From Prunus persica (Eukaryota; Streptophyta; Magnoliopsida; Rosales; Rosaceae), in the NCBI RefSeq assembly GCF_000346465.2, contig NC_034009.1, forward strand, positions 23,428,225-23,492,224: 64,000 nt of DNA, given 5' to 3'. Position 1 is the first letter of the stretch. Each line of letters begins with the position of its first letter. Positions 35,408 through 47,007 of this stretch are shown here, piece after piece. The notes below the pieces were generated by a model. The model searched no databases and was not told where the DNA came from. It saw nothing but the letters and a program-made list of their open reading frames with translations. Made by a program: the position numbers and the translations under genes.

Positions 35408-37649
35408 ATGGCACAGGACGTAGATCATAGCCCTCAGGTTCCCAATCAAGTTCCTGAGCAAGCTACCATTCGTGGCAATCCAAAGAAGCAAAAAATTACT
35501 AAGAAGTCTGGTTTAGCTGGAAACCATGGAAAATCTGAGGTATGGAATTTTTTAAAGAAAGTTTTGGAAGAGGAAACTGGAAAATACAAAGGAATTGCAA
35601 TTTGTGTGTTTTGTGAAGCTAGAATTACTGCACCTTCTAGGATTGGCACTAATAAGCTATGGTCTCATACTAGGACTTGTAAAAAGTTTCCTCGTGATGA
35701 ACAAGATAATGCACAGACACTAATTTCTGTAATGGGAGGTCAAACTTGCAACTGGAAGTTTGACTAGGAGCTATGTAGGAGTTTTCTTGCAAAAATGATT
35801 ATCCTTTGTGAACTCCCATTTAGCTTTGTAGAAAAGGAAGGCTTTAGGATGTTTTGTGAAGTTATACAACCCAAATTTCATGTGGTTTCTAGAACCACAA
35901 TCACAAAGGATTGTTTACAAATATATCATGAGGAAAAAAGCAAGTTAAAAGATTATTTTAAAGAGATTTCTGCACGAATATGCATCACAACAGATTTGTG
36001 GACTTCGGTTCAAAATCTTGGGTATATGGCCTTGACAGCTCACTTTGTGGACAAAAATTGGGTCCTTAGAAAGAAAATCATAAATTTTCGAGTTCTTCCA
36101 CATCCACACAAAGGAGAGGTTATTGCAAAGGCTATAGAAAATTGTCTCTTAGAGTGGGGAATAGAAAAGGTTATGACAATCACCCTTGATAATGCGAAGA
36201 ATAATGATACATGTGTGATGGATTTAAAGAAAAGATTAAACAAGAGAAATATGATGTTATTAGGTGGACAGTTCTTTCATGTAAGGTGTTTTGCACATGT
36301 CATCAATTTGGTTGTGAGGGATGGAATTGAAGAGGTGAAGACAACCATCAAGCGTCTTCGTCGAAGTGTTAAGTATGTGAGGAGTAGTTCATCACGTTTG
36401 CAAATGTTTAAAAAATGTGCTTTGGAGGAGAGTGTAACTTGTAAGAAGGTTGTGTGTTTAGATGTTAAAACAAGATGGAATTCAACATATTTGATGATAA
36501 ATGCAGCAATGGAGTTTGAGAAAGTATTTGATAGGCTTTTGGAGCATGATCCATTCTATAGAAGTGAATGTGAACTGAAAAAAAATAAAGAAGATGGAAG
36601 TGAGCTGGGTTTGAACAAAAAAAAAGGTGGAAGTGGCTGTCATGAGGGGGGTCCCATAAATGAAGATGATTGGAGAAAATTGCGAAGTTTGCATACGTTT
36701 TTGGAAGATTTTTATCTTCTAACAAAGCGTATATCTAGTTCTCATTACATCACCTCTAACACTTACTTTGATGAGGTGACACAAACGAAGGATATGCTCT
36801 TGCAACAAATGGGCAGCAATGATGTTTTTCTTAGTTCCATGGCTAAGAAAATGAATGAAAAATTTGAAAAATATTGTAACATTGATGCTTTGAATCCAAT
36901 TTTGATTGCTTCTATTGTGCTAGACCCTAGATATAAATTGGATTATGTGACGTTTTGGTATAGAAGTTACTTGGATAGTGATATTCTTCTAAGTGAGGAT
37001 GAAAAAGATAAAAAAGTTTAGGATTGGGTTGAAAGATTCAAAAGTATGATGTCACGTCTTTATCTTCATTATAAGTCGGAAGCTACATCTTTAGATGATC
37101 AATCTGCAAATTCAGAGAGTGTTGTGGCTAATCAAGGTGGGAATCGATCCAAGAAGGAGATGTTTAGGAGTAAATTGAAAAGAAAGGAGCATGCAGATGC
37201 TAATAATGATCTGGACAAATACTTGAGTGATGGAATTGAGGATGAATCTCCAAACTTTGATGTATTGGTTTGGTGGAAAGGGAAGTGTGCAACCTACCAT
37301 GCACTTGCGATAATGGCACGAGATGTTTTATCAATTCCAGTGACATCTGTTGCTTCAGAATCTGCTTTTAGTACAGCTGGAAGAGTTCTTGACCCATTTC
37401 GAAGTTCCTTAACACCAAATATCGTCGAGGCTTTGGTGTGTACCCAAGATTGGTTAAGATGTTCCAAACTAGAGTGTGAGAATGTTGAAGAACAACTTGA
37501 AGAGCTTGAGGAAATTGAAATTGGTATGTAACATCTGTCTTTAAATTATTTACAGCTCTTAAATTGCCTTTTTTTTATATAATTATAGTATAGATTTTAT
37601 GCTTGTTGCAGTTGTAAGCCAAGAGTTGGAAAATCTATCACGTCAATGA
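35408..37649 (+). pseudogene. hAT transposase with two in-frame stops
   Basis: Exon 1 runs 35408-37523 and exon 2 37612-37649, joined at GT-AG. A leader intron (about 34797-35400) precedes. Near residues 40-105 is a BED zinc finger with CVFC and HTRTC. The central RNase-H-like domain includes ITTDLWTS, TITLDNAKNN, FFHVRCFAHVINLVV and TRWNSTYLM. A DUF4413-like segment follows, and the C-terminal dimerisation domain has the canonical SVASESAFSTAGRVLD. TAG codons at 35765-35767 and 37019-37021 interrupt an otherwise continuous frame (no frameshift), so the copy is inactivated by point changes only. An intact version would excise and insert hAT elements. The start is the first ATG after the leader-intron acceptor. 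Confidence 0.9.
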
Positions 37650-38484
37650 ATGGAACTGAATATGAAGGTATGGAGTTCTTTAGTTTAGTTTTGTATAAAT
37701 ATGTAGATTTTTTTTTTCTTGGATTCCTTTGGAATGATATTGGGGTATTGGTACTGTGCAATTCTTATCTAGTATAATGTGCTCTTGTTTGATTGTTCTG
37801 GAATAGTGTCGTGGCTCTAATAATGTGTGATTGTTCTTGCTGATAGAGCATTCTGTTTATCTAGGCTAACTAAATTTAGTTGAGCTTGATGATGGAACAT
37901 TCACATTCTATACATTTAGTATAGTTTTCTTTCTTTTATCATGTTTGATGATGGAACATTGTATATATTTTGTTTTGCAGCTTCTTTTATTGACAAATTA
38001 TTTTAAGGAAGTGGAGATGGTGTACTTTTTAATTTAGAGAGGTGAGTGTTGATTTTTGTTCAAATAAATACTATTACTGTAACATTACCCCTTTTTAACT
38101 AACATCATAGAACTTCCCATCACACATGAATGTATGATACTTCTAGTTAATAATTACACCAAGAGATCTATATGCTTTGATATTCTTGATTTTAGGTCAT
38201 GACTCACAGCTAATTTCTTTGTTGCTGACTTCCATTCCTTCCATTCCATAGACATTTTTCATATCTTGTAGTAGATATAGCTTGTATCACTCATGTACAG
38301 TCAAAGGTTTAAGGATAGGCATTTTCTGAGTAGAACACTCTTATGTTCCTTCCACTTTTCTCTTCATGTACCCATGTTGTCTATCGAAGCATGCATAACA
38401 GTTCACAGCATCTGACTGTTCATAACTCTTTTGCATAACAGTTCAGATTATATATATCCTCAAAACGAGTGAGTAATTAGCTGT

Positions 38485-38487
38485 AAC
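38485..38487. repeat. Left 3-bp target duplication of the CACTA element
   Basis: AAC directly before CACTACTACAAAAAG, repeated at 51928-51930 directly after the right terminus. A 3-bp duplication is standard for CACTA (En/Spm) elements. Confidence 0.93.
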
Positions 38488-40620
38488 CACTACTACAAAA
38501 AGTGAAAAAGACGACCAGAAAACAACGACGGTCTCAGTGAAAACCGTCGTGGTTTTTAAAACGACGACGGTTCTAAAAACACCGTCGTTTAATACCACCT
38601 TAGACAACTAAAAAGGGAGATTCAAATGGCTGTTCAAAAACAACGACGTACTTAATTAAACAACCGACGTCTATTTGAAACAGATTTCCGCAGTGTAAAA
38701 TCAAAGCGAACAAAGAACGGCAGAAGTTATGAATCGACCGACGTAGAAAGTAAAGACGACGATTTCAATAAAAGCCGCCGTTTTTACTTATAAAATAACA
38801 CGACGAGGTTTTCGTATAAGACGCTGTCTAATTACAAACAAATCCACGGCTGTAAAATACAAAATATCGCCGTATTAAATTAATTTACAACGACGACAAA
38901 TATAAATATATCGACGTCATTATTGTATAGTTCTACGACGTTCTCTTTAAATCGTACTATAAAATCTAACGTCGTATTTATGCATTTTATACGTCGTACC
39001 TTTAATTTAAACCGTCGTCTTAATAAGAATTTTTGTTAACAATTTTTTTCTTTGATTTTCTTATCCTACGTCGGTAGATATACTTAATGACAAGAATTGA
39101 AATAACCACGACGGTTTATATAAAAAACCGCCGACATAATCAGATTTTTCTGAGATCCCAAGGGTTACGAAATCTTACCAGATGGAACTCTGTTCCACAT
39201 CATAATCTTAACAGATGACACAGATTTGAAATCAGAGAGACAATTTTTTGGAAGTTGATGATGTGTGTGCGTTTGTTTATCTACAAATATTATACCTAAC
39301 GTCGTTGCAAATTTGCAATCAGAGAAACAATTTCCAACGACGGTTATATTATACCTAACGACGTTTAAAACAAAAATCAACGTCCCTAAACAAATATATT
39401 ACGTCGTCTTAGTCTTACTTAAGACGACGAAAAACGACGACAGTAATACAAAAACAGTCGTTGTTTTTATATTCTTATTTTATTTAAATTCCAGAACATT
39501 AATTTCCTTCATTTTAAATTTCCTCCGGAAAAAAAACTCTATTTATAACGCACTGTAATTGAAAAATAAACTGAAAGTTCAAGGGAAAAAAAATTCTATT
39601 CATAATTTAAAAATTAAAATCCACGTCGGTTATATTAAATATAACGACGTTAAATGAAATGAGTCCACGTCGAACTAAAAATATTGCGTCGTGTTAGTTA
39701 AAAACGACGTAGTTAAATGTCACCGTCGTATTTTTTTTTTGAAATGGTTTTATATGTAAGCAACTTTTCGACTTACACATGCACTGTTTCCAAACCCGAT
39801 TAAAAATCTCAATCTCCCAGAGAAACCTTTTCGTCTTTTTTCCTTGTCAGAGCATTGTCAGAGTTTCTCATCGTCTTCCTCTCGTCTTCTTCGTCGTCTC
39901 TGAATTTAAACATCGATCATCTTCCTCTTGCTTTCATTGCACGCAAAAGGTAAGCTTTCATTTTCACTATTTTGGTTACTGTTTTGCATGCTCATACGTT
40001 TTTTGTTTGAAAAATCTTTTTACCTTTTTTCTGGCCAAAATCATTTTACTTCTTTCCAAGTTTGATAAAATATACAGACAAAGAGGGAAAGTTTCCAACT
40101 TTGAAGACAACTACCTCAACTAAATAAGACGACGGTAGACCACGACGGTTCGTCAGTTGTTCTAGCGTCGTCTGAAAATTGACAAAGTTGTTTTTAATAT
40201 AATAGTCTTTTTTTATATGCTTGTTTAATTGCAGGTTTGATTTCTCTGAACAATGGTTTTTGTTTTTCCCTTATTTGATAAAATATAAAGAAAAAGAAAC
40301 TAGGATTGGTATCTAATATAGACGAAAAATATCTTATTGTTTTACGTCGTGTGAATGTTAATACCACGACGGTGTATTACTATTGACGTCGTATGAACAT
40401 AAATACCACGACGTTATATAAATAATAGTTTTACCACGACGGTGTATTTCTATTGACGTCGTGTGAACATATTTACCACGACGTTATATAAATAATGGTT
40501 TTAAACATTTATTACGTCTGAGATTATTTCATTGCGTCGTCTAAAATCATATCATACGTCGTATTTTTTTAATACCGTCGTTTGTGTTCTTAATGTTTTC
40601 CTGAAATATTTTCACTTGCA
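38488..40620 (+). repeat. Left subterminal region and leader of the CACTA element
   Basis: Dense, unevenly spaced CGTCGT, ACGACG and GACGTCGT motifs from about 38510 to 39730 and again from 40130 to 40600, with no coding sequence. A promoter-like and leader part lies around 39780-39950, whose end AAAAG|GTAAGC is a good donor. The acceptor TTGCAG| at about 40620 would remove a leader intron that itself contains the motif. Confidence 0.75.
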
Positions 40621-40635
40621 GTTTTGTCTGTTAAA

Positions 40636-43600
40636 ATGGTTTCTCAACAACAAACTAAGGATTCTGGCTCCAAGAAGCTTGGAGTGGTAGCTCCCCAAGA
40701 CAAGTCTTCGAAGGAGATGAAGTCTTCGAAGAAGATGAAGTTTGCTTCATCATCTGCTGAGACAGAACCAACCAGCCAGACAACAATCTCTGATGATTCA
40801 AAGACTGGTCGAGGTATGAGCACAATGCCTCGTGTTGTGAAGAGAAAGCTTCAGAAACTGAGGCCAATTGTTGAGTACAATAAAAGGGGGAAAGGTGTTG
40901 GCCAAGCACATATTGAGATGCAGTCGTATATTGGTGTCTTGGCACGCTCCAGGATCCCACTTGTGGACAAGAAATGGTCCCAAATCCCAAAGGATATAAA
41001 GGAGCAGATTTGGGAAGCAGTTGACATGGCTTTTGTCGTAGGCCAAGGGGGCAAGACCTCTGTTTTATCTTCTGCTGCCAAAAAATGGAAGGATTTCAAG
41101 TCTACACTAACGAGGCATTATATCCTTCCATACACCAATGACAGGGAGAAATTAAGCCAACCCCCTGAAACATATAAATTCATAGAGAAAGCACAATGGG
41201 ATGCCTTTGTAGCTTCAAGGCTATCCAAAGATTTTCAGTCTGTGCATTCTCAACATTCACAGATTAGGGAGAAACTCGAGTACAATCATCGATTGTCTCG
41301 AAAAGGATATGCTGGATTGGAGGATCAATTGGAGGAAACCATGCCTGGGGTAGAAATTGATCGATCTACCTTATGGAAGAGAGCTAGACAGGACAAACAT
41401 GGTAACATCCCTGATCCAAAGGTGGCAGAGAAGGCAAAATTAATTGTAAGCCTACTCACTCTGTTTTAAATTTTTATTAAACTGTGAATTATTCTTATTA
41501 CGTCGTATGTTATATTTTTCGTCGTGTGAATGATATTACCACGTCGAAAAGTTTTTAAAAACGTCGTTAACGGTCTAAATAGGAATCACTACTCTGTTTT
41601 CTGTTATTATAGCATACGACGTCGGTGGTTCATTCTCGCGTCGTGTGAATGATATTACCACGTCGAAACTTTTGTAAAAACGTCGTTAACGGTCTAAATA
41701 GGAATCACTACTCTGTTTTCTTTAATTATAGCATAAGACGTCGGTTGTTTATTCACTTCGTCGTTTTAAATAAATAACCACGTCGGTATAACTACCGTCG
41801 TGATAAGTTATAATAACGTCGTTTTATATGTTATTGCGTCGTGCGAAATTATATAATACGTCGTTTGTACATAAATAACCGTCGTGTGTTTTTTTGTTTA
41901 TCTTTGTTTTAGGATGAATTGCAGAAACAAGTCTCGGAAGGCAAAGTCAGAGTAGATGGCAGCAATGATGTGCTGACCATGGCTTTGGGCCCCGAGCATC
42001 CAGGCAGGGTGAGGGGAGTTGGTGCTGGTGTTTCCCCAAGGCAATATTTCAATTTGCCCAAACCACAGAGGGTGAGCTTTGACGACCGTTTGAAGGAGAG
42101 TTTAAGAGTTCTCCTTCAAGAAGAGACTAAAAAGATGGAGGCTAAGGCAAGGGAAGAGGCCTTAAGGATGGAGGCTAGGACAAAACAATTGGTAGAGGCT
42201 GAGAGGGAGCATTTCCTGAGTCAGCTTTCCCAATTAATTCCCAATTTTGATCCAAGCATGCTTAAACCAAGAATTAGCCAAAGCCCCAAAAATCCAATGT
42301 CTGACAAAGCTAGCTGCTCTGGAGGTGATGTGAGATCCCTACATTTGGAGGATGATACTGCCAAAATGGGGAAACATCAGCCAGATGAAGAGAAGGAAGA
42401 AGAAAAGAGAGATGAAGAGAAGGAAGAAGAAAAAAGATATGAAGAGAAGGAAGAAGAAAAAAGAGATGAAGAGAAGGAAGAAGAAAAGGAGAAAGAAGAT
42501 GAAGAAAAGCATGACGACAAGGTATGTTAACATAACTTTTTTATTTGTTTTTCAAAATTTCAGACGTCGATATTTTTATTTAATCCGTCGTTTGTTTACA
42601 ACTTAGACGGCGGAATTTTTTTAAGACGTAATAAAATATTTAAACGACGGTTTTTTCACCGTCGTTTAAATGGTTTCAGACGACTCTTTATTCATAAAAC
42701 CGTCGTCTTTATTAAATTACCACGACAATTTTTTCACCGTCGTTTAAATACTTTTAAAACGACGTTTTATTCCTTAAACCGTCGTCTTTATTGAATTACC
42801 ACGTCATTTTTTTTATTTCTTTAAACAGGTTATTGAAGTTGGTGCTTATTCAAAAATGGAGGCGCCATCTTCTTTAAAAACCCTTTGTCGTTTTGTGGAA
42901 ACGACACTCCTGCCTGAGGATAAGACAGTCCAATTTACAATTGATAAGGAGGTGTTTGGTGGTGAGCGCGATACCTTCCTCCTGCCTGAAGATATTACAC
43001 AATTTGCAGGCATGGAAGAAATTGGAGCTACTGTATTGGCTGTATATATGAGGTTTGTACTTCTAAAATAATAACTCGTTGGTTTATATATTGCGTCGTC
43101 TTAACTAACTAACCACGTCGTCTTAACTAACAACCGTCGTGATAAATATATTATAACGTCCTCATCTATTTCAGTACGTCGTTTGAAATATTATAATACG
43201 TCGTTTTTTTATACATAACCGTCGTGTTTTGTGTGCTGACTTGTTTATATTATTTTATTTGTTTAGGTACTTACACGATGTTTTGAAAAAAGCCAATATG
43301 TGCAGTATGGTTGGCTTTATCGACCCTGCTACAGTTAGTGCCAACTCTGGCACAATAACTGCAAGATCACGACTGGTAGCAGCTCGACTTCAGAAGACAG
43401 ACGGTGAACAGATTTTCATGATGCCTTACAATCCAGGGTTAGTCTCCTTAGGATTTTGTTTTTAAGATTTTCAATAAATGACAGCTTATAAACTAACCAC
43501 GTCGGTGTTTTATTTTATTTAGTCGTTTGAAACTACTAACCACGTCGGTATTTATTTATCGTCGTGATAAATATATAATGTCGTCGTTAGCTACTTTACT

Positions 43601-44226
43601 TCGTCGTGTGAAATACTATAATACGTCGTTTTTGTAAATAACCGTCGTTTTTATATTAATTTTGTGCAGCCGTCATTGGATTTTGCTGATTGTAAGAGCA
43701 AAGAGAGAAACCGTCTATTTTCTGGATCCTCTGCCAGGAAATCGTGTGGTCGATGAAGAGGCCAAAAACATCGTGAACAGTGCTTTAAAAATATATAATA
43801 CCCACATAGCCCGAGCAGGACGTAAAAATGTAATTTGGAAAACTCTCTCAGGCACACCAAAGCAACCCAGCAATGTCGAATGCGGGTATTATGTAATGCG
43901 CTTCATGAGGGACATCATCATGGATCCTTCCTTGGGGTTTGAGAATAAGGTAAGAAGAAATTACCTTCATACATTTCACGTCGTTTTTTGTATTATCAAC
44001 GACGGTCGTGTAAAATTAACGTCGTTGAATGGATATACTACGTCGGTTATGAAAAATATCGTCGTCTGTGATTGAATTTCTTTTTATTTATAAACCCTAA
44101 TAGTCATTGTTTATGCAGTATGCCAAGGGAAACCAGGAAGCTTCATACCCCCAAGAAGCCATTGATGAAGTCCGGAATGAATGGGCAGAGTTTGTTTTCC
44201 AAATTATTAAACAGGGCAATTATTGA
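40636..44226 (+). CDS. CACTA ORF1: Transposase_24-like protein with C-terminal Ulp1/C48 cysteine protease
   Basis: Six exons: 40636-41445, 41913-42521, 42829-43052, 43267-43437, 43670-43949, 44119-44226. All are GT-AG and in frame, giving 733 aa. Residues 1 to about 390 resemble the plant En/Spm-associated protein family, with a basic Ser/Lys start and RARSRIPLVDKKW-like core. A Lys/Glu charged repeat (about 420-470) should be disordered or coiled coil. The C-terminal third is a C48-type protease: His607 in RHWILL, Asp624 in YFLDPL, Gln670, and Cys676 in VECGYYVMRFMRD. Such domains cleave SUMO-like proteins; the substrate here is unknown. Every intron contains the element's CGTCGT motif. The gene precedes the transposase on the same strand, about 2.8 kb upstream. 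Confidence 0.85.
41446..41912 (+). repeat. Motif-rich intron 1 of CACTA ORF1 with a 120-bp tandem duplication
   Basis: About 120 bases beginning CGTCGTGTGAATGATATTAC occur twice in tandem (from about 41519 and about 41638). They are followed by further CGTCGT and ACGTCGG motifs. The intron is bounded by GTAAGC and TTTTAG. Confidence 0.8.
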
Positions 44227-44326
44227 ACACTTGATATTTATGTATAATGTACCAATTTTCTCTATAATATGTAATGTAAAAATTTGTTGAGGTTTTCTTA
44301 AATTAAAAAAAAAACAAACATACAAA

Positions 44327-46985
44327 TTGCTTAACCGACGTGTAATACTTTTCCAACGACCTAATAAAGTCAATAACCGTCGTATTTTGTTGTTGCGTGT
44401 TTTAAACAAATACGACGTAAAAAAATAGTTAGACGACGTTCTTTGAACAATTGAGTCGTTAATGGTTTACAATATCTTCAATTTCTTAAGGGTTCAGGGT
44501 ATAATCGACGACGTTTATGTAACGACTGCGGTTAAGTCGTAAAATATATATTTTACGTCGTATAGTTAAATAGCCGCCATGGTTTCTCATTTTAACGACG
44601 TCATTTTAACGACTTAGTAGTCTATTACAATTTACAACGTCTACAATTTATTAACCACGACGTGGTTTGTTGTATGGTAAGAATATTTTATTATTTTTAT
44701 ATCAAAATATTCAAAATAAATATAAAATAAATCAGAAAATTGAAAAGTCAACTCCTATGAAGTCATTGATATATTTTCTTCCACATAAACCTTGAAAAAA
44801 TTCATTTTGAATAATAAAAATTTAAAATGACCATCCAAAACAAAATTGTTTTGATGAGTTATAAAATCACTTCTAGTTTTATGGTTTAGGGTTTAGAGTC
44901 TAGGGTTTAGAGATTAGGGTTGTTATTTATTGGGGTTTATTTTTAAAGTATAATTTTTGGGTAGTCTAGGGTATATGTTAGGCTTTAAAACCATAAAACC
45001 TTTTATAAACTTAATTTTTTAAATTGTATAATTTAGTTTTATGGGTTTAGGGTATTAATTTTTAACGACGGTGTTTGGGTCGTGGAATACATATTTTATG
45101 TCGTACAGTAAAACATACGACATGGTTTACGCTTTAAACGACGTCATTTTAATATGTAAGTCGGTTTATATAATTTACAACGTTTTTAATTTCTTAACAC
45201 CGACGTGGTTTCTCATTTTAACGACGTCATTTTAACGACTTAGTAGTCTATTACAATTTACAACGTCTACAATTTATTTAACACCGACGTGGTTTGTTGT
45301 ATGGTAAGAATATTTTATTATTTTTATATCAAAATATTCAAAATAAATATAAAATAAATCAGAAAATTGAAAAGTCAACTCCTATGAAGTCATTGATATA
45401 TTTTCTTCCACATAAACCTTGAAAAAATTCATTTTGAATAACAAAAATTTAAAATGACCATCCAAAACAAAATTGTTTTGATGAGTCATAAAATCACTTC
45501 TATTTTTATGGTTTATGGTTTAGAGTCTAGGGTTTAGAGATTAGTGTTGTTATTTATTGGGGTTTATTTTTAAAGTATAATTTTTGGGTAGTCTATGTTA
45601 TATGTTAGGCTTTAAAACCATAAAACCTTTTATAAACTTAATTTTTTAAATTGTATAATTTAATTTTATGGGTTTAGTGTATTAATTTTTAACGACGGTG
45701 GTTGGGTCGTGGAATACATATTTTACGTCGTACAGTAAAACATACGACATGGTTTACGCTTTAAACGACGTTATTTTAATATGTAAGTCGGTTTATATAA
45801 TTTACAACGTCTTTAATTTCTTAACACCGACGTGGTTTTTCAGTCGTCGTTATATAAAAAATTCAAAATAAATTTAAAATTAATCCGAAAAATGAACGGC
45901 CTTACGTTCTTAATCCGAAAAATGAAGTTTCCGTCGTGGAATATTAAATTTACGTCGGTACTTGTAGAACTTTCGCCTTGGTTTTTCTTTCGACGTTTTA
46001 TAACGCGCGCGCTCTAAAAATTTTCGCGCGACCTAAATTTTTTTAGATTTGGCTCTTAGTCTTATACTTCGATCCCTGAAACCTAAAATTTCAGATTTCA
46101 CGCGACATAACATTTCGCTCTCTCACTTCTGCTCTAATTAAAAGTTGCACTCTCCAGGCTCGTCGAATCTGTGAGCTCGTCCAACCTGTAAGTACAAACC
46201 CTATCTTCCCCTTGTAAATTCATTGAATGATATTAGGTTCTTTTGTTAAAGGGTTTTAGGTATATGCTTTGCGATCTGTTAATAATGTGCTTATAGGTAT
46301 GGGTTCATGAATTTTCTGTTTAATGGGTTCATGACAAGATCAAATAAAGGTGTACTTTTGCTGGAAATCAACACAAAAAGACACAGATCACCAACTTCCA
46401 AATGATTTCCAGCAAAAGGACACCTTTATTTGATCTTGTCATTTTCCGCTCTGGAGAAGGTGCAAAGTGCACCAATGCTTATAGGTATGGGTTCATGGAT
46501 TTTCTGTTTAATGGGTTCATGGATTACATTATCTGTTATGTTGAATTGGGAATGGATTTAATTTTGTCGTATCTTTTAATCACCCTATGTTATGTTGAAT
46601 TGGGAATGGATTTATTGTTTTCATGCTTGGTTTCATGTATATGTTGGTTTCTTGCTTGGTTTCATATATATGTTGTGTTCTTAATGGGTTTTGTGTTCTT
46701 GTAAATAAACTGAGACACGACGAATTTTAAGGCGTACGACGACGATTACACGACGGTGTTTTTAAACTACCGTCGTTGTATTACTTATACACGACGGTTT
46801 TTTCATAAACCGTCGTTTGTATTACTTATAATAGACGACGTCTGTTGAAAATCCGTCGTCTATATATGCCAAATACGTCTGTTTTTGATTAAAACCCGTC
46901 GTCTCTATTGTTTATTACTTGCGATTAGATCATTGTATAATCTGCTATAGTGATGGTCATTGCCTGTATTTTCACTTTATTATAG
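44327..46985 (+). repeat. CACTA inter-genic spacer with a 627-bp tandem duplication
   Basis: Non-coding spacer between the two CACTA genes. A unit of about 627 bp is present twice in tandem (about 44585-45211 and 45212-45837), each with ACGACGT motifs, a long AT-rich block and a TTTAGGG-rich stretch (near 44885 and 45513). From about 46010 the composition changes. A GCGCGC-containing segment and a donor CCT|GTAAGT near 46190 look like the start of the transposase transcript and its leader intron. Confidence 0.8.
46333..46440 (+). repeat. Long hairpin upstream of the CACTA transposase
   Basis: Arms 46333-46370 and 46403-46440 are 38 bases each and complementary with one mismatch, with a 32-base loop between. 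The hairpin lies in the presumed leader intron of the transposase. It is flanked by a near-identical direct repeat of about 45 bases (from about 46290 and from about 46478). Confidence 0.9.
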
Positions 46986-47007
46986 ATAATAGGTTATAGT
47001 GTCGGAG

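Noticed and set aside
38500..40600. CRISPR-like or satellite array from the regular CGTCGT motifs
   Set aside because: Spacing is irregular, orientation mixed, and the position is inside a CACTA element; this is a subterminal repeat region, and the DNA is eukaryotic.
42339..42606. Phe-rich and Lys-rich frames over the CACTA ORF1
   Set aside because: Shadows of the Lys/Glu repeat exon read in other frames.
44880..45560. Interstitial telomere
   Set aside because: Only a few degenerate TTTAGGG-like words inside a duplicated CACTA spacer; far too few for a telomeric tract.
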